This document shows, one piece after another, positions 34,171 to 45,155 of a stretch of 64,000 bases of DNA. The notes beneath the pieces were generated by a model, which saw only the letters and a list, made by a program, of their open reading frames with translations, ran no database searches and had not been told where the DNA came from. Made by a program: the position numbers and the translations under genes. The DNA comes from Gossypium raimondii (lineage: Eukaryota; Streptophyta; Magnoliopsida; Malvales; Malvaceae), in assembly GCF_025698545.1 (NCBI RefSeq), contig NC_068575.1, positions 54,941,980-55,005,979 of the forward strand. Direction: 5' to 3'. Each line of letters begins with the position of its first letter. Within the stretch, counting starts at the first letter, position 1.

Positions 34171-36958
34171 AGGAGGCATTATGTATAACCTATATGCAAT
34201 TTTAAACTAATCTTCCTCATGCTATTTTGTGGACCTTTTAATTCTCAAATGTATACCTGTTCTACACAATATTCGTAAAGTTTTAAGCACACATATACCT
34301 ATTTGGTAAGAAGATTCAAATGTTGTACCTTTTTAGAAGGCTATTAAGTGGAATGTGCTGATTTGTGTGGCTATAGAAGGAATAAGGTAAATAGAGATAG
34401 GGATGTTAGAGTTGAACCTATTGAGATCTGTAATTCTTAGGAGGCTTACCAAGTGGAAACCATAAGTCTCTATATTTACAAGAGGCCGAAAGCTGTCGAG
34501 GGCAAGGACCCTATGTGACTGGTCTGGAAACAGCAACAAATGCGAGGAACAAACTGTTAACAGGTACAACTATTCAAGGTATATCCAATCATTTAATTCT
34601 AGGGATTATTTTACAGTTTACAGGTTGCCTGCAATATGTAAGTGCATTTAAATTTAACAGTGATATGTAAGTGCATTTAAATTTAACAGCGAAAGGAAAA
34701 TTATAGTCAGAATGAGCCTTTAACTATTGAATAACTCTCAACTATGGATTAATACTATAATAATTATAACTCAAATTGACTACTTTTTCTTTTTCTCGGG
34801 TTTACTGGGAGCCAACTTTGCAAAATCACTTTTCCCATTTTAATTTGCAGATTGCTTTGCTTAGTTGTTGAATCTAAAGAGTTTGCTTTAATTATTTAGT
34901 TTCTTCACCTTGAAGTTTACACTATACACCATCAATCATTCCCCCCATTCCCCTGCCTTGCATGGCAGTGAGCAAAGGTGAAATAAAAAGCCCTTACAGC
35001 TTTTACATGATGCTTTGTTTAGATTTTTTTTTTCTTAGCAACTATTATCTGAGTTTTTTCTTAAGCAACTAGGATCCACTTTTCATGGCATCAGCATGTT
35101 ATATTTAGTCACAACTGGTTGAATTGGATGACAATGACATCATGGACTGTGAACATGGGAAATGTTGTTTAATTTTATGCTGGGAAAAACTAAGATATGC
35201 ACCATGATTTGCCCTAATAATAATGTATTTGTTATGCAATTTCTTTTTGGGTCTCCTCAACTTTTGCATTATTTTCAGGTTATCTTCTTTTTCTTTTGGC
35301 TTTTTAGAACACCACACGGTTACAATTTGTGCAAGGGAAAAAAGTTGGTGCTTTCTCATTATATTGTGCTAAGCCCACATTCCAATGATTTTTTTTTGTT
35401 TCTTCAAAAACAATGAAGAACTGGCCTTAATTTGTTTTACAAGGTTACAAAGTATTTTCTTGCTTGAATATGCCTAGCTATTTTTAATAAAACAAAAGCA
35501 TAAATTTGTAGATAATGTTGAACTATTAGACTGATTGCTGTGCTGGTCCTCACTCCTCACCACCTTTTTCATTTTTCATTTTTTCTTTGGATGTGATGTA
35601 TTAGTTCATTACATTATCGGTATATCAATCTAATGAAAAGCTAGTTGTTAACGAATACTGTACAGTAGCAGCCTTTAGTCCAGTAGGTGCCAGATCATCC
35701 ACAATGTCAGCAAGCGTTAAAAAAGAGCACACGCGAGAAACGAAGACCACGTGTTGAGTTGGAATAGGTTGTGCAATCTGCAATGCCTTGTTTGTTTCTG
35801 GATATCTCTCTTTATTTGATCATCAATAAAATTCTATTAGAGTTCATGACACTGCTATATCTACCACTTCTTTCCTAGTATTATTTTGGTCGATGCAGTC
35901 TTAAGTAGGGAAGTTTTAATAAAAGATTTAAGACTTCCAACTTTCTATTATGTGTTATTGGCTCTGCCAATTAATTGCTTTGCGAAATCCATCTCATAAA
36001 CCAAATTCAAAGTTGAAGTTTTATGAAATCATTGATTTATCATAGCAAACAATGTAACTTACACACATCACATGTCCAACACCACCTAATCAACTAAAGT
36101 AGGCACCGCTATGTAAACAACAACAGCACCATGGATGGGATGGCTTCTGCTTCTGCCTCAAGTTTTTTTTTTTACGTTAAAATATACAATTAATCCTTGT
36201 AGTTTAAAATTTTAAAAAATTAATCTTCTTACATATTTCCATCTTTTACCGTGGTTTGTAATTTTCTGTTAAAACTTTATCAATATAATATATTTATTTT
36301 TTGTCGACGGGATAATATTAATTATTAAAATGAAGTTTTTAAATTAAAAAAATTAAGAGAACCTATTTTTTAACTTTTCCAAGTAAGAAGATTAACCTTT
36401 TATCTATGAAAGGAAGTACAAAATTGAGATTAATGATGGGGTTTGGAAAGCCCAGCAATGTGCCTAGAGGAGCATTTATGGAACTCCTCTTCCACATTAC
36501 ATCCTCTATGAGCTGATTAGAAATTCAATTAACTAATTAATTAATTAATAAGGCGGTTCTGAATTCCAAGACTGAGATTATGGAATGACATGTTTCTGGT
36601 TAACATTTCCATTTGCAAAAAAAAATAAAAGTATGTCTGTGGGAAGTCAGACCAAAAACAAAGGTTAATCTTATTGAGATCCTTTAAAGATTTGATTATG
36701 TTCGTCTCATATGTCGACCTTGCGATCTAATCTCACCACTAACAATAAGCCCGTTACCAAGATTTTATATCCAAGTAGAAACTCCTGATTCCAAGTGCCA
36801 CATGCAGGATTTTCTATCTTTTATTATAACATACATACATGCCTGTATTATTCCAACGACAATGATCAAAGGCTTCTGAATTCTTAATTATTTTGCTTCT
36901 CGATCAAAAACTGTTGTATTTTATTTATTATATAGTACAGTTAGTACCAAAGTTGATG
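34171..36958. other. Intergenic DNA
   Basis: No convincing coding region or element. AT-rich, with T-runs at 35028-35037 and 36163-36172. Confidence 0.5.
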
Positions 36959-36967
36959 ACACGCATC

Positions 36968-38094
36968 GGCTATTTTAACTAACTCAAAAAAATATTATAT
37001 TTATAAAAATAACCTAAGTTTAAAAATAATAACTAAAATAACCTGAAATGAACAGTAAATTTGAGTTGTGGCTTATCAATGGCCAGAACCCACTTGTATT
37101 TTGGACTCATGATTACCTGATAATTATGTCAGACTTTTAAAAAAATAATTTTTTGGGTTTTGGCCTATCAATGGCCGGAACCTGTGTATTTTTTTAAAAA
37201 AATTGCATAATACTGATATACAAAAAAGAAGAAAAAAATTTTGGTGCTGGCTTGACAATGGTAAGGCACTCAAGACTGAAAAAAAGGAAAAAAATTAATC
37301 AGACTGGGTGCCGGCCATTGACAAGCCAGCACTCAAAAAAATTTTTTTTTACTTTTTCAGATATCGATACTGATCTTGAAACGAAAAAAGTAAAAAAAAT
37401 TTATCTTGTGTCTTTGGCCATTGACAGGCAAGCATCCAAAAAAATATTTTTTTTACTTTTTTCGTACATTGATACCTGATACTGACAATAAAAAAAAGTA
37501 AAAAAAATCAACATCTTGGGGAGCCGGCCATTGACAATCAAGACCCAAAAATTTTTTTTACTTTTTCAGATATCTTGATACTGATACTAACACGAAAAAA
37601 AGTAAAAAAAATTACTATACTGGGTGCCGGCCATTGACAGGCCAACACCCAAAATTTTTTTTTTTACTTTTTTTCGTACTCTGGTGTCGGCCATTAACAG
37701 ATCAAAACTCGAAATTTTTTTACTGTATCGGGTGCCCGCCATTGACAGGCCAGCACCCAAAAACATTTTTTTTTCCTTTTTTTCGTACTGGGTGCCGGCC
37801 ATTGACAGACCAGCACCCAAAAAAATTTCATTCTTTTTTGTATATCAGTATTATATAATTTTAAAAAAAATACACGGGTTCTGCCCATTGACAGGCCAAA
37901 ACCCAAAAAAATATTTTTTTAAAGTCTGACACAATTATCAGGCAATCATGGGTCCAAAATACGAGTGGGTTCCGGCCATTGACAGGCCACAACTCAAATT
38001 TACTGTTCATTTTAGGTTATTTTAGTTATTGTTTTTAAACCTGAGTTATTTTTGTAAATATAATATTTTTTTAGGTTATTTAGGTAATATAGCC
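36968..38094. mobile_element. Foldback element copy 1
   Basis: Begins GGCTATTTTAACTAACTC and ends TTAGGTAATATAGCC; the two halves are inverted copies of each other. Subterminal marks: TGAACAGTAAATT, then hairpins with GGCC arms around TGTCAAT, spaced by A/T runs. Flanks ACACGCATC (36959-36967) and ACACGCAAC (38095-38103) form a 9-bp target duplication with one mismatch. A 9-bp duplication is typical of Mutator-like and foldback elements. Non-coding; apparent reading frames are by-products of the repeats. Confidence 0.85.
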
Positions 38095-38313
38095 ACACGC
38101 AACTCTTTCCAACGCATGTGCTGCCAAATGTAGTGGGCTCCTTACTTAATACCATCTCCTAAGTCCTAACTCTTCTTATTCATTTTTGATGTTATTTTTC
38201 TTTACCCCACTTGTTAGATAATATATAATATTATTATCAAATACACAGTCAATACTTCATAATAAATAAATAAATAAATAAATTTATTCATTTTTTTCCC
38301 CTAAGATAATTTC

Positions 38314-39471
38314 AGCTGTTTTACCTAAATAGCCTAAAAAAATATTATATTTACAAAAATAACTCAGGATTAAAAACAATAACCTGAAATGAACAGTAAA
38401 TTTGGGTTGTGGCCTGTAAATGGCCGGAACCTACTCGTATTTTAGACCCATGATTGTCTTATAATTGTGTAAGACTTTAAAAAAATAATTTTTTAGGTTT
38501 TGGCCTGTCAATGGCCGGAAACCGTATATTTTCGTGTATTTTTTTAAAATTTTATAATACTGATATACAAAAAGAAGAAAAAATTTTGGGTCTTTGGCTT
38601 TGTCAATGGCCAAGACTCAAAGACATTAAAAAATTCAAAATTTGGTCATTAATGGCCGCACAGAGTCTGAAAAAGTAAAAAAATTTGAGTGTTGGCTCAC
38701 AATGGCCAAGACTCAAGATAAAACAAATTTTTTACTTTTTTCGTGTCGATATCGTATCGAGATATGAAAAAGGTAAAAAAATCTTTTTTGGGTTACGGCA
38801 CATCAATGGTCGGCACCTAATACAGTAAAAAAATTTTACTTTTTTTTGTGTCAGTATCAAGTATCAGTATACAAAAAAAGTACAAAAAAAATTTGGTGGT
38901 GGCACGCCAATGGTAAGCACCACCTTTTGGTGAAAAAATATTTTTTATTTTTTCAGATCAATAGCAGTATCGATATCTGAAAAAGTAAAAAAATTATCAG
39001 ATTGGGTGCCGGCCATTGACAGGCCAACACCCAAAAAAAAAATTTTTTTACATTTTTTCGTTCTCTAGTGCAAAGCTATTGATGCACCAAAACTCAATTT
39101 TTTATCAGATTGGGTGCCGACCATTTACAAAGCCACACACAAAAAAATTTCCTTTTTTTCAGATCTTGGTGCCGCCATTGACAACCAAAGACCTAAAAAA
39201 TAATTTTTTCTTCTTTTTGTATATCAGTATTATACAATTTTTAAAAAAAATACACGGGTTCCGGCCATTGACAAGCCAAAACCCAAAAAATTATTTTTTT
39301 AAAGTCTGACACAATTATCAGGCAATCATGGGTCCAAAATACGAGTGCGTTCCGGCCATTGACAGGCCACAACCCAAATTTACTATTCATTTCAGGTTAT
39401 TTTGGTTATTGTTTTTAAACCTGAGTTATTTTTGTAAATATATTTTTTTGGGCTATTTAGGTAAAATAGCC
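38314..39471. mobile_element. Foldback element copy 2
   Basis: Same architecture: AGCTGTTTTACCTAAATAGCC at the left, GGGCTATTTAGGTAAAATAGCC at the right, with hairpin units between. Nine-base flanks (GATAATTTC and TAAAATAGA) do not match. The left flank 38282-38313 resembles the flank of copy 4. Confidence 0.82.
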
Positions 39472-39979
39472 TAAAATAGATAATAAGATATATAAAAAAA
39501 TATGAGAAAATATTTAACACAAATACGATTTAAAGATACTAAACCGGAAAGTAGCTTAAGAGAGGAACCTAAAGCTGGCAGAGAAGAGAACATATGAAAT
39601 CACCAAAAAAAGAGCATCTTGTTCATCAATTAATCTGGTTCAATATAAGGATCTATTAACATATAGGAATCTCATCGAGTCCTTGCTATCCCGTTCCTAA
39701 CAAATATGGTTGCAGCAACAAAATGCAGGGATTTACAATTCAGTTAATGGTTGTAAAACAAACTCGATCTCGGGTTTGGGTTCACACCAGATCTCTCTAG
39801 TTACAAACTCGCACAAAAGGCTTGGCCATAAGGGTAAAACAGACCTTTCAGTCTCTTTCACTAAGGATATTTGTAATTATTGACGTTCAACCAGAGCGTT
39901 CCCCGTTTTACTATTTAAATTCTCACTGCCAACTCTGTCCTCGATTCTCTCACTCTCACTCTCACTCTCACTCGAATCG
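39472..39979. other. Spacer and degenerate 5' flank of the protease pseudogene
   Basis: AT-rich, then a (CT)n tract at about 39947-39972 just before the pseudogene start. No gene. Confidence 0.5.
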
Positions 39980-41416
39980 ATGGAAGAAAAATCGAAAACT
40001 CGTCTACTCTTTTCCTCCTCTTCTTTTCTCTCTCCGCCGCTCTTTCCAGCCCTTTACAGTTGCAAACCTTAGTTCTCCGCCCTTTTCCTTCTGCGCCCAC
40101 TCTTTCATGGACAGATGCCGAACCCGAATCCGACTCCTTGGTCGAAATATTCGAGCTCAATGCAGTAAGTTTTAACACTACACTGGAAATGCATTTAGAA
40201 TTGCATCACTTAGATGCTTTTTCTTCGGAAGAGACTCTTGAGCGACTCTTCGACCTTTGTCTGCAACGTGACATGCTCCGCGCTGAAACCATCTACTCCC
40301 TCGTTTCGAAAGCAATTGCGTGTAATCGTCCACGCGCGACTGGATATCTTGGATTCAGCAGTTCCATTATTTTCGGACTTGCTCAAGGTAGTGGGGAGTA
40401 CTTCACGCGCTTGGGGGTCAGTACTCTTCCAAGGTATCTTTATATGGTGCTAGACACCGGCGATGTGGTGTGGGTTCAGTGTTCACCATGTAAGAATTGC
40501 TACTCTCAATCTGACCCCATTTTTTACCCGACTAAATCTCACTCTTTCTCCGGTATTCCTTGTGGGTCACCGCTTTACCGTAGCTTAGATTCATCGGGAT
40601 GTAATAAGCGCCGCAAGTGTCTTTACCAAGTATCCAACAGCGATGGTTCGGTTACTTTCGGCAACTTCTCCACTGAAACACTAACGTTTAGGAGAACTAA
40701 AGTGGGACGTGTGGTGCTCGGTTGTGGTCACGACAATGAAGGCTTGTTCGTTGGTGCAGCTGGCTTGTTAGACCTTAGTCGGGGAAGATTATCATTCCCC
40801 ACCCAAGCAAGACACCGCTTCAACCGGAAGTCCGCTTACTATTTGGTCGATAGGTCTGTTTCTTCAAAACCGTCCTCTATGATTTTTGGTGATGCGCCCA
40901 TTCCCCGAACCACCATGTTTACTTCTCTGCTTACAAACCCTAAGCTCGACACTTTCTACTACATTGAGCTGCTTGGGATTAGCGTTGGTAGGACATGTGT
41001 CCGAGGGATCATGCCTTCTTTATTCAAAATGGATCCAGCTGGTAACGGAGGGGTCATTATTGACTCAGGCATGTCTGTCACCCGCTTGACCCGACCCGCT
41101 TACATCGCAATGAGGGATGTGTTCCGTATCAGGGCCTCGAATCTGAAGCGGGTGCCTAATTTTTCATTGTTCGATACATGTTTTGACCTATCCGATAAGA
41201 CTTCCGTTAAGGTACCGACGGTTGTTCTACATTTTAGAGGAGCGGACGTGTCATTGCCGGTGACGAATTATTTGAAGCAGCGGAACCTTTTGCTATGCTT
41301 TGGCGGGTACCATGAGTGGTTTGTCCATAATTGGAAACATTCAGCAGCAAAGTTTCCGGGTGGCTTTTGATTCAGCGGGTTCTCGGATCGGGTTTGCTCC
41401 CCGTGGATGCGCTTAA
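39980..41416 (+). pseudogene. A1 aspartic protease (pepsin-like, ASPG-type) pseudogene
   Basis: Single-exon copy of a plant A1 aspartyl protease resembling the ASPARTIC PROTEASE IN GUARD CELL group, normally secreted. Visible order: an ATG at 39980 whose frame is lost within about 12 codons, so the signal peptide is disrupted; a prodomain-like part; then GSGEYFTRLG; the first catalytic motif VLDTGDVVW, lacking the Ser that usually follows DTG; VLGCGHDNEGLF; and the second catalytic motif IIDSGMSVTRL with Met for Thr. Near 41274-41282 a small deletion shifts frame. The normal C-terminus (IIGNIQQQSFRVAF...FAPRGCA) lies in another frame up to TAA at 41414. Both catalytic Asp remain, but two frameshifts and motif damage argue for a pseudogene. 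Confidence 0.85.
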
Positions 41417-43073
41417 ACATGGGTATGGTTCTTTTATCTATTTTTACTCTATTTGAGGGTAAGAATGGAATAACAAAAACGATCTTCCATGGATTTGAAT
41501 GTAAGACAGGAGGAGAGGGAGATGATAAAAGGCGGGTAGTTTGTTAGAAATAGCGAATCAACGTTGTTTTGCGGTTTTTCAGGTGTTATCTATTGTATTT
41601 TTCAAATATGAAGATCAATTTACGCGTTACTTTAAGACACGGCGAATATAGTTTATTACTTGTTTAATTAATTATAAGTTGAATTTAACTTCAATTTCTA
41701 GAATATAAACAACATAGAATCCATAATTATCGCCTGCATTTTCCGTTTTGATGCTCTGCAAAAATACAAAATGTATCAGAGCTGGTATTTCAGTAATATT
41801 TCAGTGAGTGATGTGTGCTGAATTGGTAGCCTTCCTGCTTGGTAATGGAGGAGGACCAACCACAATCCAAAATCAATGGATCTCTTTCAAATGACCGCTA
41901 CTAAGTAGTTAGGCGCACTAACCTTTTTTGATAGCTTAAGCTATTTATCAATTTTTCCTAACTAGTTAGGGATTTATCCTTTTCCCAACAATTATGCAGG
42001 CCAAAGAGAGATGGTGGTGCCAAATATGTTAATTAGCACTTGAGTTCATGCACCAAAAGAAAGCATTTTTGGTGGCAACCTCCGCCTTTTTTTCTTCTTT
42101 TTTTTTTTGTTCACTATCCTATAATGCGGCACTTTGGGTGCATGCGGTCCTAACACCTAAGCAAGCATGACACTTGTGCAAAAAATCACTTAGCTCCACC
42201 TTCACAATATGCAATTATCTAAAGTTTTAACAATAAATTAAAAAAAGGGCCTGGCTGCGGGATTAATGGTGAGTACTAATTTAGCGCAAGTCAACGAAAT
42301 TGGTTACCCCACTATGTTATATTTTACGTCCACAGGCATGAGGGAGTGGGACATCTAGCAATCATGTAACAAAAGAGCAGTGCTTTGCAAGGGAAAAGTG
42401 CAATTATCTCATTTTTACACTCTTTACAGAGTAAAAGAATATAAAGTACTCACTGGGAACCTTGTTGTGTGGGAAAAGAGATATTCCTTAAAATATATTG
42501 GGTTTTTTTTTATTACTTACCTTGAGTAATTATTTCATCATTAATAAAAGAATTTTTAAAATCGTAAAATAATATCTAATATAAAATTTAACAAATTATA
42601 TATTAGGATCATTATGTCAAATCATCAAGAATAAATCAAGAATAAAACTAGATGCATAAGCGTACTTAAATTCATCGATTTCTTGAGATATAAGGATCTT
42701 GCGGTTTTGATCTTCTAAATTAGCACACAAGTAATTTTGAGAATGTGACTCTTTCTTCTAAAGATGAGATATTAGAAAATTTACTTATATGTAATTTGGA
42801 GATCATAGCCCTAACTTCTAATCAATCCATCATCAATTATAAATTAGTTACTAGAGTATCTACACATATGTGATCCATGCTTTATTAATAACTAAAGTTC
42901 AATAAAACTTAACTAAGTTAGATCACTTTTAATTTGAGCTAACTTTTATGATAATAAATAATAACTTCTAATTACTCTTATTATATATGTGATTTTTACA
43001 TTTTTGTAAGACACATCTTTTAATTTACTTATTTTAGTTTTATTTCATTTTATGGATGGGTAATTTCAAGTAT
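41417..43073. other. Intergenic DNA
   Basis: No coding region, RNA gene or clear repeat recognised. Confidence 0.5.
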
Positions 43074-44058
43074 TGTTTTCGATTAGATAGAGGAGAATAT
43101 AATAAAAAGTAGAAGGTGCTTAAATGGAACAAAAGGCTTTATCATCTTTACGGTAACACCAAGGTAAAAGTTCGACAACCCCAATGGAGCAAAAAACACA
43201 GAGCTCATTATTACCGTCCATTTCTTCATTTTTTCTTCTTTGTCTACAATCTTTCATTACATATTTCCAAGCCAGCAGTTTACCCTTTTATCCACACTTC
43301 ATTTTCCCTTCTTTATAACTCCTACACATCGTCGCCTTTTAAAAAACTTCAAGGCCTCCATAACTAGCCACAATTCAAGCAAGTCTTGATTCTCCAATAG
43401 CGAAGACAGGGCGGCACACAGCGAACAAAAGTCTAGAGAGTCTTTTAGATACAGACAAATCAGCCGCCGCAGCTGGCGGAGGAAGAAGGAAGAGTAATGC
43501 AATGGCGCCGCCTGTGCCTGTAAGGAAGACTATACCAGGTCATGGGTTCGAGTTCAGTAACCTGTCTTACAGTGTTATCAAGAAACAAAAGAAAGATGGT
43601 GAGTGGATCAAGAAAAAAGCTTATCTTCTTAATGATATATCAGGTCAAGCCATGAGAGGTGAAGTGATGGCTATTATGGGACCTAGTGGTGTTGGGAAGT
43701 CCACGTTCCTTGATGCTTTGGCTGGTTGGATTGCTAAAGGGAGTCTCCAAGGTTCTGTCAGAATCGATGGCAAGCCGATCAGCACATACATACATACATA
43801 TATATATAGATGATATAATTATATACTCTTTTTCAAAGCAGGTTACTGTATAACCTCCCTTTTAGTAATTGTCCTTTTAGGACCCAGCAATGAACCTCTT
43901 GGATAGGGGCGGAGGGAGGGGCAGACAGTAGTTTTCTCCCTTCAAAAATGAAAAATTGCTATATAATTTGTTTAACTTTTGAGATATCATAAGTTTATAT
44001 AATTATAAATTTAGCTTTTCAAAAAAAAATTATTCATTTTTTCCCCTAACATAATTTC
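43074..44058 (+). pseudogene. Inverted duplicate of STR promoter, exon 1 and part of intron 1
   Basis: This is an inverted copy of 50727-49724, covering upstream DNA, the 5' UTR, all 381 bases of exon 1 (43397-43777, no length change) and the start of intron 1. The start codon is ATA (43397-43399) instead of ATG, the second Met codon is lost too, and the splice donor is AT instead of GT (43778-43779). The frame stays open, with Walker A altered from GPSGAGKS to GPSGVGKS and GRIAR to GWIAK. No other exons follow on this strand, so it cannot make the transporter. The losses are all G-to-A type changes. Confidence 0.92.
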
Positions 44059-44296
44059 CTAGTTTTGCACACTCCTTAAACGTATCCTTAAGGAGCCCCA
44101 TTGCCTCAACACTCATAAAGACCCCACCTATTAACCGTCATTTGAGATAATCACTGCATCTCATCTGAGATGATTGAAAAAATGTCAAATCACTACCCTA
44201 CCTAAGCTTATAGTGGCCAACTATTTAGGTACTTGCCTCTGACCCTTCAATAGGATCTCGACACGTGACATCTCAAAATCAAGCTAAGAGTAAATA
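44059..44296. other. Spacer between the duplicate and half foldback element
   Basis: Not present in the intact STR intron, where similarity stops at the edge of foldback copy 4. It may be original intron 1 sequence kept only here. The last nine bases GAGTAAATA (44288-44296) flank the half element. Confidence 0.45.
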
Positions 44297-44532
44297 GGCT
44301 ATTTTACCTAAATAGTCCAAAAAAATATTATATTTATAAAAATAACCCAGGTTTAAAAATATTCACCAAAATAACCTGAAATGAACAGTAAAATTAGGTT
44401 GTGGCCTGTCAATGGCCGGAACCCACTCTTATTTTGGACCCATGATTGCCAAATAATTGTGTCAGACTTAAAAAAATCATTTTTTTTGTTCTGGCCTGTC
44501 AATGGCCGGAACCAGTGTATTTTTTTTTAAAT
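44297..44532. mobile_element. Foldback element copy 3, left half only
   Basis: GGCTATTTTACCTAAATAGTCC, TGAACAGTAAAATT and two GGCCTGTCAATGGCCGGAACC hairpins match the left end of copy 4. The copy breaks off in the T-run at about 44530 into unrelated sequence. Confidence 0.85.
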
Positions 44533-45155
44533 CCTAAATGCCCAATAAGGTTTTGCCACGCTCAAACTTATATATTCCCTTCAACTCGTTGGGGGATATA
44601 TAGATTCGGTAAAAGTAAGTAGATATTTTAGATTTATTATTATTTTTAGATAATTGTTGAATTTTAATAATAGAAATGAATATTTTTTAATAGTAATGAT
44701 TAGTTTATTTTTAATTTATCATTTAATTTACATATTTTTAAATAAATTGAATAAAATGTAATTTGACTTCTAGTATAATTAAGTATCTCCATTGCATGCA
44801 ATGGGATTAGTTTTCCTAGAGGTGATGACTTGATTAAGATAATGATGAGATTAGGTATCATAAAATAATAATAATAATAATAATAATAATGCAAATTAAT
44901 TTTGCATACCATTTTTTGTTAAGGAAAGAAGACTTCCTTGTCATAAAGACAATGACACAAACATATGATTCAATTAATTATTGTATAATTAATTTCTCTA
45001 ATCATAGTAATCCAACTAAATGGTGTCTCTAAAAAGGATACTTTAATTCAATGACAATGATATGTTCATGCATTAGCAATGAACTTGAAGCCTTCAAAGT
45101 TACAAACATGGGATACAAATCCCAAAAAGATAAAACATGCTTTTACACTGTTTTT
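44533..45155. other. Intergenic DNA, 3' flank of STR
   Basis: AT-rich; holds the (TAA)n microsatellite at 44864-44890. The part next to 45155 would be STR 3' UTR. No clear AATAAA was fixed. Confidence 0.5.
44864..44890. repeat. (TAA)n microsatellite
   Basis: About nine uninterrupted AAT/TAA triplets. Confidence 0.9.

Noticed and set aside
40060..41370. Intact 436-residue aspartic protease
   Set aside because: Its start lies inside the prodomain, lacks a signal peptide, and its last 30 or so residues are out of frame with the family.
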